The notes beneath the pieces are model-generated. The model had not been told where the DNA came from and did not search any database. It saw only the letters and a list, made by a program, of their open reading frames with translations. The position numbers and the translations under genes were made by a program. A stretch of DNA of 34,113 bases. Source: Bacteroidia bacterium (GTDB lineage: Bacteria > Bacteroidota > Bacteroidia > Bacteroidales > UBA932). Below are positions 7,066 through 14,800 of the stretch, piece by piece. The DNA lies in contig JAGKTT010000023.1 in NCBI GenBank assembly GCA_021153285.1, positions 1 to 34,113 on the forward strand, in the 5' to 3' direction. The first letter of the stretch is position 1; every line of letters starts with the position of its first letter.

Positions 7066-8424
7066 TTATCTGATCAGATCATCCAAACGACGGAAGATGC
7101 TTATACGGAGTTTACGGAGCTCACGTATCTTCTTTCTGTTCTTAGGTGCGATGAAATTGCAGGTACCGATGAACTTCATAAAGAGTTTCATATAGTTCCA
7201 GGCAAGCAGGAACATCATCGGGAATGCAATGAAATACCCCAATGCCCACCAGAATCCGATAAAGACCCACAGAAGCACTACAGGTATAATAAGACAGACA
7301 GGTACTGTGACCAAAGCACTGACAGCAACCCTGAAGGTACTGATGAACATCTGATCCTTAATGAGCTTCTTCAGGAAGATTTCCGGGACTATGAACAGCA
7401 GTGCTGTCGGAATGATAGATACGATAAAGAGCGGAAGCAATAACAAAAGTCCAAGCCCGCGGAGCAGAGCAGCCTCCAGATGCGGATTATGACGGAAAAG
7501 CCAGTCTCTGATATTGAGTGCCTTGATGCCTTCGATAAGTCTTGCTGTATCAGCATAAACGCTCTCCATTTCATCCGGATTCTTGAGGTAAGCAGTCTGA
7601 AGATCGTTTACAAGGCACTGATCGGAAAGGAGACGCGATGGGAGGTAATTCTTCTTATATCCGTGCTCCCTCGCATACTTCTTACCATACTCGTTTTCAC
7701 GCAGCCAGTCGATCTGATCATAATGTTCCATATCGTCAATATGGAGCATCATTTCTTTGATCTGACTGTGTACCAACGAATTGACTTCCATCATTGTTGC
7801 GCGAGGTTCCTGCTGGTAGCGCTCATAATAAGGCTTTAGTGATATCGGCTTACCGAATCTTATGAGCATCTCAGTTCTGGCGTGGAAATAATTGGAGTAA
7901 TGATTACAGGATGGGAGAATCATCACATCCTCCTCGAAATTCATCTTTTCTGCAGCAGCAAAGGCTATTCGCAGATATCCTAACTTGAAGGCACCAAGCC
8001 ATCTTTTATCCTGATGTCCTCCTTCCGGATACAACATTACTGTCTCTCCATCCATAAGAGCATTTCCTGCATCTTCGAAGGTTTCAGAATTTTTACGGAC
8101 GTGTGCAAGTCCCTCATAACCCATACGATATGCAGGGAGAAGTCCCATTGCACGCAGCACCTTATTGAATATCGGATTATTGAAGACATTGGCCCTTGCA
8201 AGGAAATTCATCCTTCTGTCTGTCAATTGCAGACATACGCAGAGAGGGTCATTCAGACAATTCTGATGGTTGGATACAATGACAGTAGGCGTACCATTGA
8301 CTGGTACATTCTCAAGTCCCAGAACGTGTTCCTTCTTGAAATACAGTCCGGAGTTCACAAACTGGAGATAAGCACGGAATGCCTTCAGAAACAGAGAGTG
8401 TTCTCTAGGATGAGTCTTTTTCAT
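7066..8424 (-). CDS. Membrane-anchored PlsC-family acyltransferase
   Basis: A 452-residue 1-acylglycerol-3-phosphate acyltransferase-like protein. The N-terminal ~260 residues form the PlsC domain, with the histidine-aspartate motif SNHQNCLNDP (His53, Asp59) and the acceptor-binding block YPEGG (132-136). The C-terminal part carries two to three hydrophobic segments (about 325-410) followed by a basic tail, so the enzyme is probably integral to the inner membrane. This longer form with a membrane C-terminus is common in Bacteroidetes, and the true acyl acceptor is not known from sequence. A promoter with TATATTTG lies just upstream (8474-8503), and the predicted mRNA starts inside a strong hairpin (8446-8472). 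The gene converges on the STAND gene with a 2-base gap and no separate terminator. Confidence 0.85.
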   Translation of the reverse strand: MKKTHPREHSLFLKAFRAYLQFVNSGLYFKKEHVLGLENVPVNGTPTVIVSNHQNCLNDPLCVCLQLTDRRMNFLARANVFNNPIFNKVLRAMGLLPAYRMGYEGLAHVRKNSETFEDAGNALMDGETVMLYPEGGHQDKRWLGAFKLGYLRIAFAAAEKMNFEEDVMILPSCNHYSNYFHARTEMLIRFGKPISLKPYYERYQQEPRATMMEVNSLVHSQIKEMMLHIDDMEHYDQIDWLRENEYGKKYAREHGYKKNYLPSRLLSDQCLVNDLQTAYLKNPDEMESVYADTARLIEGIKALNIRDWLFRHNPHLEAALLRGLGLLLLLPLFIVSIIPTALLFIVPEIFLKKLIKDQMFISTFRVAVSALVTVPVCLIIPVVLLWVFIGFWWALGYFIAFPMMFLLAWNYMKLFMKFIGTCNFIAPKNRKKIRELRKLRISIFRRLDDLIR

Positions 8425-8445
8425 ATCAGGTCAGGTTTAGCAAAA

Positions 8446-8472
8446 TTTCCCCGCAGGGTAACTGCGGGGAAA
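8446..8472 (-). terminator. 11-bp G+C-rich hairpin between GH5 gene and acyltransferase gene
   Basis: Perfect arms TTTCCCCGCAG / CTGCGGGGAAA (8446-8456, 8462-8472) with a 5-base loop. On the minus strand ATTTTGC follows. It may end the GH5 transcript. However, the promoter at 8474-8503 predicts a start near 8470, so the same stem would also sit at the extreme 5' end of the acyltransferase mRNA, where it could act as a stabilising hairpin. Confidence 0.6.
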
Positions 8473-8473
8473 G

Positions 8474-8503
8474 CAAATATACAAAAATCTATGAAAATTC
8501 CAA
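8474..8503 (-). promoter_or_regulatory. Bacteroidetes-type promoter for the acyltransferase
   Basis: Minus strand: -33 TTG (8503-8501), 19-base spacer, -7 TATATTTG (8481-8474). Predicted start is near 8470, about 45 bases before the ATG at 8424. Confidence 0.65.
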
Positions 8504-8511
8504 CGGCCTGA

Positions 8512-9516
8512 CTATTCTGCGGCTTTATTCTGTAGATATTCCTTGAAGAAACGTCCCTGTGTTGAAGGAGTGAAATTCCAGTCCGTAATCAAAGTAGGGG
8601 ACCAGTCTTTATCAAAACACCATACTGTGAATGAAATTCCTTTCTTCTCGAAATACTCGGTAATATGGTGCCCGTATTCATCTGTTGAAATTACAGGAAT
8701 ATGTGCTCCTTTCTCATTCTCAAGGCAGAAGCCGATTTCCGTACAGACTACTGGATAAGTATCGGCCACAAAACCGAAATCTGCCTCCCACTGTTCTTCC
8801 CAAGGCTGGTCACGTTTCATCGGATATGGATGCGAAACGTAGGCTACATTAGGACGCTCGATAGGAGCCACAGCCACTGGAGTCAGGTCATATGCCCAAT
8901 TGAATCCGGCACAAAGACATACTGCATTAGGATTATATACGCGTATTGTATCTATGATCTGCTCCTGAATGCCTTTCCATTCTTCCCAAGTACATTCTCC
9001 TGTGTCAGGCGCAGTGACAGTAGGCTCATTATAGACCTCATACAATGCAACAGCAGGCTCGTCAGCATATCTCCGGGCAACGGTACGACAGAACTTGAAA
9101 GTCTCGTCCAGATCGGTATTGTAGATCTCGTTAGTAAACTTTGCATCCTTCAGATTACCGATTGAGTGCCAGTCCATTATGACGTACAATCCGTGCTTTT
9201 TAGCCCATTCGATACCCTTGTCCATAGCTTCGAATGTAGCGTCCCATCCCATACTGTTCAGATAGGCCGGATGTACGGCAAACCTTACGATATTGGCGCC
9301 CCAATCCGCTGCTTCAGCAAAATACTTCTCGTTCCATTGTCCCTCTGAGACAAGCTTGACAGGATCAGAAAAGCAGAGGCCTCTGAATACGATTTCATTG
9401 CCCTGCGGATCAATGAACTTGTTTCCTTCTACCTTTACCCAAGCACTCTGAGGTGGCTGTGATGTACAGGCAGCTACAATAGCGGCCACTATAAACATCA
9501 GGGTGATCTTTTTCAT
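8512..9516 (-). CDS. GH5 glycoside hydrolase (cellulase-family), lipoprotein
   Basis: A 334-residue family GH5 retaining beta-glycosidase. The lipoprotein signal ends at VAAC (Cys17), so the enzyme is lipid-anchored outside the cytoplasm. Catalytic residues expected of GH5 are visible: acid/base Glu164 in YEVYNEPTV and nucleophile Glu260 in VVCTEIGF. Other family blocks are present: VRFAVHP, MDWHS and SHPYP. The mature protein is essentially one TIM-barrel domain with no carbohydrate-binding module. The substrate is not determined by sequence; a short beta-glucan or mannan chain is plausible. It lies 25 bases downstream of a GH13 lipoprotein gene in the same operon, so the pair may clip glucans at the cell surface without a SusC/SusD transporter nearby. 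Confidence 0.88.
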   Translation of the reverse strand: MKKITLMFIVAAIVAACTSQPPQSAWVKVEGNKFIDPQGNEIVFRGLCFSDPVKLVSEGQWNEKYFAEAADWGANIVRFAVHPAYLNSMGWDATFEAMDKGIEWAKKHGLYVIMDWHSIGNLKDAKFTNEIYNTDLDETFKFCRTVARRYADEPAVALYEVYNEPTVTAPDTGECTWEEWKGIQEQIIDTIRVYNPNAVCLCAGFNWAYDLTPVAVAPIERPNVAYVSHPYPMKRDQPWEEQWEADFGFVADTYPVVCTEIGFCLENEKGAHIPVISTDEYGHHITEYFEKKGISFTVWCFDKDWSPTLITDWNFTPSTQGRFFKEYLQNKAAE

Positions 9517-9541
9517 AGGAATTGGCTATTAGTCAGTGTGT

Positions 9542-10984
9542 TTACTTTACAATGATATATGTTGTCTCCGGAGCAGCTGTTCCCTGAAGAACTCCATTAT
9601 TGACAGTGAACACATTACCGTAAACTGCATCACGGTATTCACCATCCGGAAGTGCTGTAGGGAGCTCCACAGTATTGGACTCAAGAGCGAAATTGATTAC
9701 TGCCGCACCCTTGTCACCTCTGTTGACAACGACTGTCTCACCGTCTTCAGATATGCGGATGTCTTCTATCTGACCATTCATTGCCTGACGGAACTTATTG
9801 ACAGCCACCACTTCAGGATGGAAGAACTCATCATTTCCACGAGCTCCAAGAAGGTTGTCTCCATAATAATTGTCTCTTGTAGAGTTCATAGGACGGCTGT
9901 AGAAAAGAGGAGTACCGTTCTGACGTGCTGTAAGGAGAACCCAGGCTGTGCGGATCTGAGAGTCTGTAAGATCTGCAGTCTCATTTGCATTACAGTATGT
10001 ATCGTGGCTCTCTACCCAAGTGGTAAGATATTCAGGGGCAGCGCTATGATACCAAGATACGATATCAATGTCTTTAGCACTGTGATTTTCAATCACTTTG
10101 CAAAGTACGTGGCCATAGCTTGAAGCGGTCTGTCCGAAATATCCTGCATACTCTGCCTCAGGTACTCCACCACCCTGAAGAACTTCTCCATATACGAAGA
10201 GACTGTCATAAGGAATGCACAATGACACGCCAAGAACTTCCTTGCGACCGGTAGCTACGTCCCAGAAATCGTTTTCGGTAACACCAGCCTCTGTATCAAG
10301 AGGGTCAGAGTGGACACCGATATGCTTCGCTGTATCGTAACGGAATCCGCGCACTCCCATTTCTATGAGCTTGTTCACGAACTGCATATAATACTTCTGG
10401 AAATGTGGGTTTTCTGTATTTACGTCAGGAAGACCACCGACTCCCTGATGAGTGCACTGTGTACGGTCACTATAATCTCTTATGCCTTTAAGTCCGTTGG
10501 TGTGGAACATTTTATCTCTGCCACCGACAGCAGCGTAGAATTCATCACTCACAAGGTCAATATCAAACGCAGTGTGGTTCGGAAGAACATCCACAAGAAC
10601 ACGGATGTCATATTTCTTTGCAGAATCAAGCATAGCCTTCATTTCTGCTTCTGTTCCAAGGATATTGTTACCGATTGTCCAGTCTGTCGGCTGATAATAA
10701 TGATACCAGTTACCTTCTTTAGCATCGAGAATCTTTATATTAGCTCCTTCAGGACTGAAGCAGGCATTTACAGGAGATGTCTGAAGCATAGTGTAACCGG
10801 ACTCAGCGATCAGCTTCATATTCTCGGCGATAGTAGGGAAGTTCCAGCTCCAGGTATGGAGAATGATTTCCGTGTTGGTAGCATTAGGATCGTGCGTCAT
10901 ACGGTCCACAAGCTGTGTGGTTGTGTTTGTCGCGCAGGCCGCAAGACCAAGACACGCAATTGCTGTAAGAAATTTTTTCATCAT
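9542..10984 (-). CDS. GH13 alpha-amylase, lipoprotein
   Basis: A 480-residue family GH13 alpha-glucan hydrolase with a lipoprotein signal ending at AAC (Cys17). The conserved regions are all present: region I DVLPNH (Asp132-His137), region II GFRYDTAKH with nucleophile Asp217 and Lys220-His221, region III VYGEVL with acid/base Glu267, and region IV ESHD with His327-Asp328. A short beta-rich C-terminal domain closes the protein. GFRYDTAKH resembles true alpha-amylases, so endo-cleavage of starch or glycogen is likely. It is the middle gene of a three-gene operon: 15 bases after the unknown protein ending at 11000 and 25 bases before the GH5 gene. The start may be either of two adjacent ATGs. 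Confidence 0.9.
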   Translation of the reverse strand: MMKKFLTAIACLGLAACATNTTTQLVDRMTHDPNATNTEIILHTWSWNFPTIAENMKLIAESGYTMLQTSPVNACFSPEGANIKILDAKEGNWYHYYQPTDWTIGNNILGTEAEMKAMLDSAKKYDIRVLVDVLPNHTAFDIDLVSDEFYAAVGGRDKMFHTNGLKGIRDYSDRTQCTHQGVGGLPDVNTENPHFQKYYMQFVNKLIEMGVRGFRYDTAKHIGVHSDPLDTEAGVTENDFWDVATGRKEVLGVSLCIPYDSLFVYGEVLQGGGVPEAEYAGYFGQTASSYGHVLCKVIENHSAKDIDIVSWYHSAAPEYLTTWVESHDTYCNANETADLTDSQIRTAWVLLTARQNGTPLFYSRPMNSTRDNYYGDNLLGARGNDEFFHPEVVAVNKFRQAMNGQIEDIRISEDGETVVVNRGDKGAAVINFALESNTVELPTALPDGEYRDAVYGNVFTVNNGVLQGTAAPETTYIIVK

Positions 10985-10999
10985 AATAAGTATTTGAAT

Positions 11000-11464
11000 T
11001 TATTCTACATTGAGATATTCTTCCGTAAAGTCAATGAGGCTCTGGAGTTCGTCGTCATTGGCAGCACTTACGAGAACAGTCAGGAGATTGTTCTTTCCTT
11101 TCGACGGAATATCGATACAGAAAAAGAAGCAAGGAAGGCCATCGTCAGTCCATACATTGAAACCATACGCGACGTGAGATTTGAATTCGAATGAAAGGAT
11201 CGGTTCGTCATTGGCCGCCAGATCTTCCTCACTCATTACATCCTCATATGCCCTGCAAGCCTCAAGATAGGCATCTGAACCTTCCGGAATAACACCCCAG
11301 CTGATGTCGATGCTCCTTACATCTCTTCCCTTTGCATTCACACTCAGGGTGTAGGACTTGCTGCCGTCTTCTTCGAGATAGGTCTCTGTCTCAACTCCCC
11401 AGATTTCAGGAACCTGCATTGTGATTCCTTCATAATGTACTTGTTTTAAAGCTACTTTCTTCAT
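11000..11464 (-). CDS. Hypothetical protein, first gene of the GH13-GH5 operon
   Basis: I do not recognise this 154-residue protein. It has no signal peptide or membrane helix, is acidic, and looks like a mixed alpha/beta cytoplasmic domain (KQVHYEGITMQVPEIW at the start, LPCFFFCIDIPSKGK in the middle, DELQSLIDFTEEYLNVE at the end). The frame stays open upstream to 11521, but the ATG at 11464 is chosen. It gives the usual MKK-type start and leaves the promoter (TATCTTTG, 11498-11491) upstream, with a ~23-base leader. It is separated from the GH13 gene by 15 bases, so they are probably co-transcribed. Whether it has anything to do with glucan use is unknown. Confidence 0.7.
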   Translation of the reverse strand: MKKVALKQVHYEGITMQVPEIWGVETETYLEEDGSKSYTLSVNAKGRDVRSIDISWGVIPEGSDAYLEACRAYEDVMSEEDLAANDEPILSFEFKSHVAYGFNVWTDDGLPCFFFCIDIPSKGKNNLLTVLVSAANDDELQSLIDFTEEYLNVE

Positions 11465-11490
11465 ATATGTTTTTGATTTTCTTCTATTTT

Positions 11491-11521
11491 CAAAGATATA
11501 AACTTTCGGCAATCTATACAA
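11491..11521 (-). promoter_or_regulatory. Bacteroidetes-type promoter for the GH13-GH5 operon
   Basis: Minus strand: -33 TTG (11521-11519), 20-base spacer, -7 TATCTTTG (11498-11491). Predicted start near 11487, 23 bases before the ATG at 11464. It supports the shorter start of that gene. Confidence 0.75.
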
Positions 11522-11571
11522 GTTGAATCCGTTTTTATAGGTATTTTCTTCCGGATTTGCAGAGAAATTGT

Positions 11572-11579
11572 TAGATTTG
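11572..11579 (+). promoter_or_regulatory. -7 element TAGATTTG for pta
   Basis: Exact TAnnTTTG with a predicted start near 11583, about 37 bases before the pta ATG. No clear -33 TTG at the right distance. Confidence 0.55.
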
Positions 11580-11619
11580 CAGGATATGTTCTTAGAGTAT
11601 TAACTTAAATAATGATATT

Positions 11620-12627
11620 ATGACACTTATTGAAAGTATAATTGCGCGCGCGAAATCAAACAAGCAGCGCATCGTGCTCCCGGAATCCCTCGAGGAGCGT
11701 ACTCTCACCGCAGCCGATATGGCCCTCGCAGACGAGATTGCAGACATCATCCTTATCGGTAATCCTGATGAGATCTTCGCTCTCGCAGAGAAGCTTGGTC
11801 TTAAGAACATCGGTAAAGCAACAATCATCGACCCTGCGACAAGCGAGAAGACTGCAGAATATGCAAACCTTCTCTACGAACTCCGCAAGAACAAGGGTAT
11901 GACTCCTGAAAAGGCTGCCCAGCAGGTTCTTGACCCGCTTTACTTCGGATGTCTCATCATCAAGAGCGGAGATGCGGACGGACAGATCAGCGGTGCTCTC
12001 TCTACTACAGGCGAGACCCTTCGCCCGGCACTTCAGATTATCAAATGTGCTCCTGGTATCACTTGCGTCAGCGGTGCAATGCTTATGATCACTCAGACTC
12101 CTCAGTACGGTGAGAACGGCGTACTCGTAGTGGGTGATGTGGCTGTAACTCCTATGCCGGATGCTTCTCAGCTTGCTCAGATCGCAGTTTGTACAGCTCA
12201 GACAGCAAAGAGTGTAGCAGGATTCGCAGATCCAAGAGTTGCAATGCTTTCATTCTCGACAATGGGTTCTGCAAAGCACGAGGTAGTGGACAAGGTCATC
12301 GAGGCAACTAAGCTTGCAAGAGAGCTTGATCCGGCCCTCAAGGTGGAAGGCGAACTTCAGGCAGATGCCGCCCTCGTTCCTTCAGTAGGTCAGAAGAAGG
12401 CTCCGGGTTCAGAGATCGCAGGTCACGCAAATGTACTTGTATTCCCTTGCCTCGAGGTAGGTAACATCGCTTACAAACTCGTACAGAGACTTGGTGGTGC
12501 AGATGCTATCGGTCCTATTCTCCAGGGTATCGCACGTCCTGTAAACGACCTCAGCCGTGGCTGTTCTGTCGATGACATCTACAAGATGGTAGCTATCACA
12601 GCCTGCCAGGCTATGGATGCAAAATAA
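11620..12627 (+). CDS. pta: Phosphate acetyltransferase
   Basis: A 335-residue phosphotransacetylase that interconverts acetyl-CoA and acetyl phosphate, the step that lets a fermenting cell make acetate and ATP. It is the short (class I) form, without the N-terminal DRTGG regulatory region of long enterobacterial Pta. Recognisable blocks include RIVLPESLEERTL at the N-terminus, SGDADGQISGALSTT, DVAVTPMPDASQLA, and VEGELQADAAL followed by GHANVLVFPCLEVGNIAYK near the C-terminus. The usual partner, acetate kinase, is not in this window. The gene has its own -7 element, diverges from the GH13-GH5 operon, and ends at a strong hairpin shared with the convergent pot operon. Codon use looks biased toward a few codons, as in highly expressed genes. 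Confidence 0.95.
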   Translation: MTLIESIIARAKSNKQRIVLPESLEERTLTAADMALADEIADIILIGNPDEIFALAEKLGLKNIGKATIIDPATSEKTAEYANLLYELRKNKGMTPEKAAQQVLDPLYFGCLIIKSGDADGQISGALSTTGETLRPALQIIKCAPGITCVSGAMLMITQTPQYGENGVLVVGDVAVTPMPDASQLAQIAVCTAQTAKSVAGFADPRVAMLSFSTMGSAKHEVVDKVIEATKLARELDPALKVEGELQADAALVPSVGQKKAPGSEIAGHANVLVFPCLEVGNIAYKLVQRLGGADAIGPILQGIARPVNDLSRGCSVDDIYKMVAITACQAMDAK

Positions 12628-12638
12628 GATGCATCAAT

Positions 12639-12689
12639 ATAAACAGAAACGGTGTGATTGTCATTGGCAATCACACCGTTTCTGTTTAT
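12639..12689. terminator. Perfect 22-bp bidirectional terminator hairpin
   Basis: Arms 12639-12660 and 12668-12689 are perfectly complementary over 22 bp around a 7-base loop. The G+C-rich centre is flanked by A/T-rich ends that supply a T-run on both strands. It separates convergent pta and potD. The potD stop codon (12686-12688) lies inside one arm. Confidence 0.9.
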
Positions 12690-13993
12690 GCTCTTTTACG
12701 ACGCTTCATAGCATAACGCCTTCTTCTGTAACGCTTCTTGGCATACTTGACAATCAGTGCAGCAATCAAAGAAAGGAATACAATACATATAAGAATATAT
12801 GTCCAGACTGAAGCACTGTCGCCCTTTACACGTGACCACATCTTCAGCAGTTCTTCTGTTCCACTGTCGTGCATCATACCGCATCGCGACATTATCCTTT
12901 TATCTGGATACATCACAGGATTGACACACACGCTGTCTGCCTCTTCTCCGAAGAAATATGTAACATCTATAGGGTCGAAAGACTCAGGATCTGACATTGC
13001 CTCGAGGATTTCCATTCCACCGATTGTACTCACATATCCGCTGACATCCATATTCCTGACAGCATTCTCGGGCATACACATATAATTGATGAAATAGCTG
13101 GCCGCTTTTATATTCTTCGCATATTTTGGTATTACCCATCCATCGAACCACACCGAACTTCCGGTTTCCGGTATAGCATACTTCAGTTCCAGTCCGATCT
13201 CGGCAGCTTCATCTATAGCCCACTGAGCATCACCGCTCCAGGACAGGTTAAGCCAGGCGAGTTCTTTAGTCATCTGATCCTTTCCGAAATCAGCTTCCCA
13301 TCCTGCAACATTGTCCTTGAATGAGTTAAGATATTCTTCTACCATTGCAATAGACTCTGCCGAAGCATCGAATCCGATAGTCTGCAACTCCATCTGCCCA
13401 GACTCGATCTTGTCCATATAGAATGATATGAGCAGGGAAGTGTAAACATCCCTGAAAGCATCCTTGATCAGTATCTTGCCGGCAAATTCGGGATTACGAA
13501 GCACCTCCCAGGTCTTGACATCCTCGTCACTGACATATTTAGGATTATATAGCAGGCCTGTGGTTCCCCACATATATCCTACAGCATAATCATTTGCATT
13601 CCTGCCGCCACCTTCTATCTTACTGAAGACCTCATCCTGAATATATGGTGAAACATTGCCGATATAATCCGGAGTATCACCGAAATCTCTGTTTATCGGC
13701 AGGAGCAGGTTATTCCGAAGCATACGCTCGATGATATAATCGGAAGGACAGGCCACATCGTAATCCTCGTGACCGAGCTCGATCTTTGAAAGCATTGTCT
13801 CATTGATATCAAAGGTCTGATAGACTACTTCCACCTTCTCACCGGTCTGTTCTTCATACCACTGTTCGAACTCACCTATAAGTTCCTCATCGATATAGTC
13901 AGCCCAGTTATAGACTTTCAATATATTGTTTCTGTCCTCCGAACAGCCCCAAAGCAAAAGAGCCGTCAAGGTCGCAAAAAGGAATTTCTTCAT
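12686..13993 (-). CDS. potD: Polyamine ABC transporter substrate-binding protein with C-terminal membrane segment
   Basis: A 435-residue spermidine/putrescine-binding protein of the PotD/PotF family that captures polyamine outside the inner membrane for PotABC. A lipoprotein signal ends at LLLWGC (Cys17). The N-terminal lobe has the family blocks KVYNWADYIDEELI and YDVACPSDYIIERM; later DGWVIPKYAKN is also typical. Unusually, the protein continues past the binding domain into a hydrophobic segment (about 397-417, YILICIVFLSLIAALIV) and a very basic tail (418-435). It is thus predicted to be held at both ends, with the tail in the cytoplasm. The start is the ATG at 13993, one base after the potC stop; a TTG at 14008 would overlap potC and is less likely. 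It is the last gene of the porin-potABCD operon and ends inside the terminator hairpin. Confidence 0.9.
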   Translation of the reverse strand: MKKFLFATLTALLLWGCSEDRNNILKVYNWADYIDEELIGEFEQWYEEQTGEKVEVVYQTFDINETMLSKIELGHEDYDVACPSDYIIERMLRNNLLLPINRDFGDTPDYIGNVSPYIQDEVFSKIEGGGRNANDYAVGYMWGTTGLLYNPKYVSDEDVKTWEVLRNPEFAGKILIKDAFRDVYTSLLISFYMDKIESGQMELQTIGFDASAESIAMVEEYLNSFKDNVAGWEADFGKDQMTKELAWLNLSWSGDAQWAIDEAAEIGLELKYAIPETGSSVWFDGWVIPKYAKNIKAASYFINYMCMPENAVRNMDVSGYVSTIGGMEILEAMSDPESFDPIDVTYFFGEEADSVCVNPVMYPDKRIMSRCGMMHDSGTEELLKMWSRVKGDSASVWTYILICIVFLSLIAALIVKYAKKRYRRRRYAMKRRKRA

Positions 13994-13994
13994 T

Positions 13995-14798
13995 TTATTT
14001 CTCTTCAATGTTAGAATTGCGCATCTGCCTGATATTGATGACTATAAGAAGAATCAGGATGCCTACGAAAAGTAATGTGATCAATGGCCTGAGTTCAGGT
14101 GTCAGACCGCCTTTTCTTGCATCTGTATATATATAGGTAGAAAGCGTGTCGAGTCCGATTGTTCCTCTTGTGAAGAAAGTGACGGCGAAATCATCCAATG
14201 ACATCGTGAATGCCATAATGAAACCTGATATCATACCAGGCTTCAGAAGCGGAATCAATACTTTTCTCAATGCCTGAAAAGGAGTCGCTCCAAGGTCAAG
14301 TGCCGCTTCATATACATTCGGATTCATCTGGGTCAGCTTTGGAAGCACATTCAGTACCACATAAGGTGTACAGAATGTAATATGAGCCAGAACAACTGTC
14401 AGATAACCCTGACTTATATGTAGAAAGACAAAGAGCAGGAAGAGGGATACACCCGTGATGATATCCGGATTCAGCATAGGGATATTGTTCAAAAGGGTGA
14501 TTGCCTGCTTGGTCTTTCCTCTCATATTGTGTATTCCGATAGCGGCTACAGTACCAAGCAATGTAGAAACTACAGCAGCTATCAATGCTATTATCAAAGT
14601 ATTCTCGATCGCAAGCATCAAGGAACCTGTACCCTGCATATCGCCAGTAAAGAGATTCGAATAAAGTCTGGTCGAAAAACCGGTCCAGTTACCAAGAACC
14701 TTGCTCTCTGTGAAAGAGAACACTACGATGAAAACGATCGGCGCATAAAGGATTATGAGCAGCAGCCAGATATAACATTGTGCAAAGAATTTCTTCAT
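13995..14798 (-). CDS. potC: Polyamine ABC transporter permease
   Basis: A 267-residue inner-membrane permease of the binding-protein-dependent transport family, with about six hydrophobic helices starting at residue 8. The cytoplasmic EAA loop that docks on the ATPase is clear: EAALDLGATPFQALRKVLIP. The C-terminal block FTMSLDDFAVTFF is characteristic of PotC-type permeases. It lies between potB (2-base gap) and potD (1-base gap), so translation is probably coupled. Length and features are ordinary for the family. Confidence 0.93.
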   Translation of the reverse strand: MKKFFAQCYIWLLLIILYAPIVFIVVFSFTESKVLGNWTGFSTRLYSNLFTGDMQGTGSLMLAIENTLIIALIAAVVSTLLGTVAAIGIHNMRGKTKQAITLLNNIPMLNPDIITGVSLFLLFVFLHISQGYLTVVLAHITFCTPYVVLNVLPKLTQMNPNVYEAALDLGATPFQALRKVLIPLLKPGMISGFIMAFTMSLDDFAVTFFTRGTIGLDTLSTYIYTDARKGGLTPELRPLITLLFVGILILLIVINIRQMRNSNIEEK

Positions 14799-14800
14799 AA

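Noticed and set aside
10310..11194. Plus-strand open frame of 294 codons opposite the GH13 lipoprotein and unknown gene
   Set aside because: It is antisense to two genes with clear protein features, has no recognisable domain and reads as low-complexity Cys/His/Ile-rich sequence.
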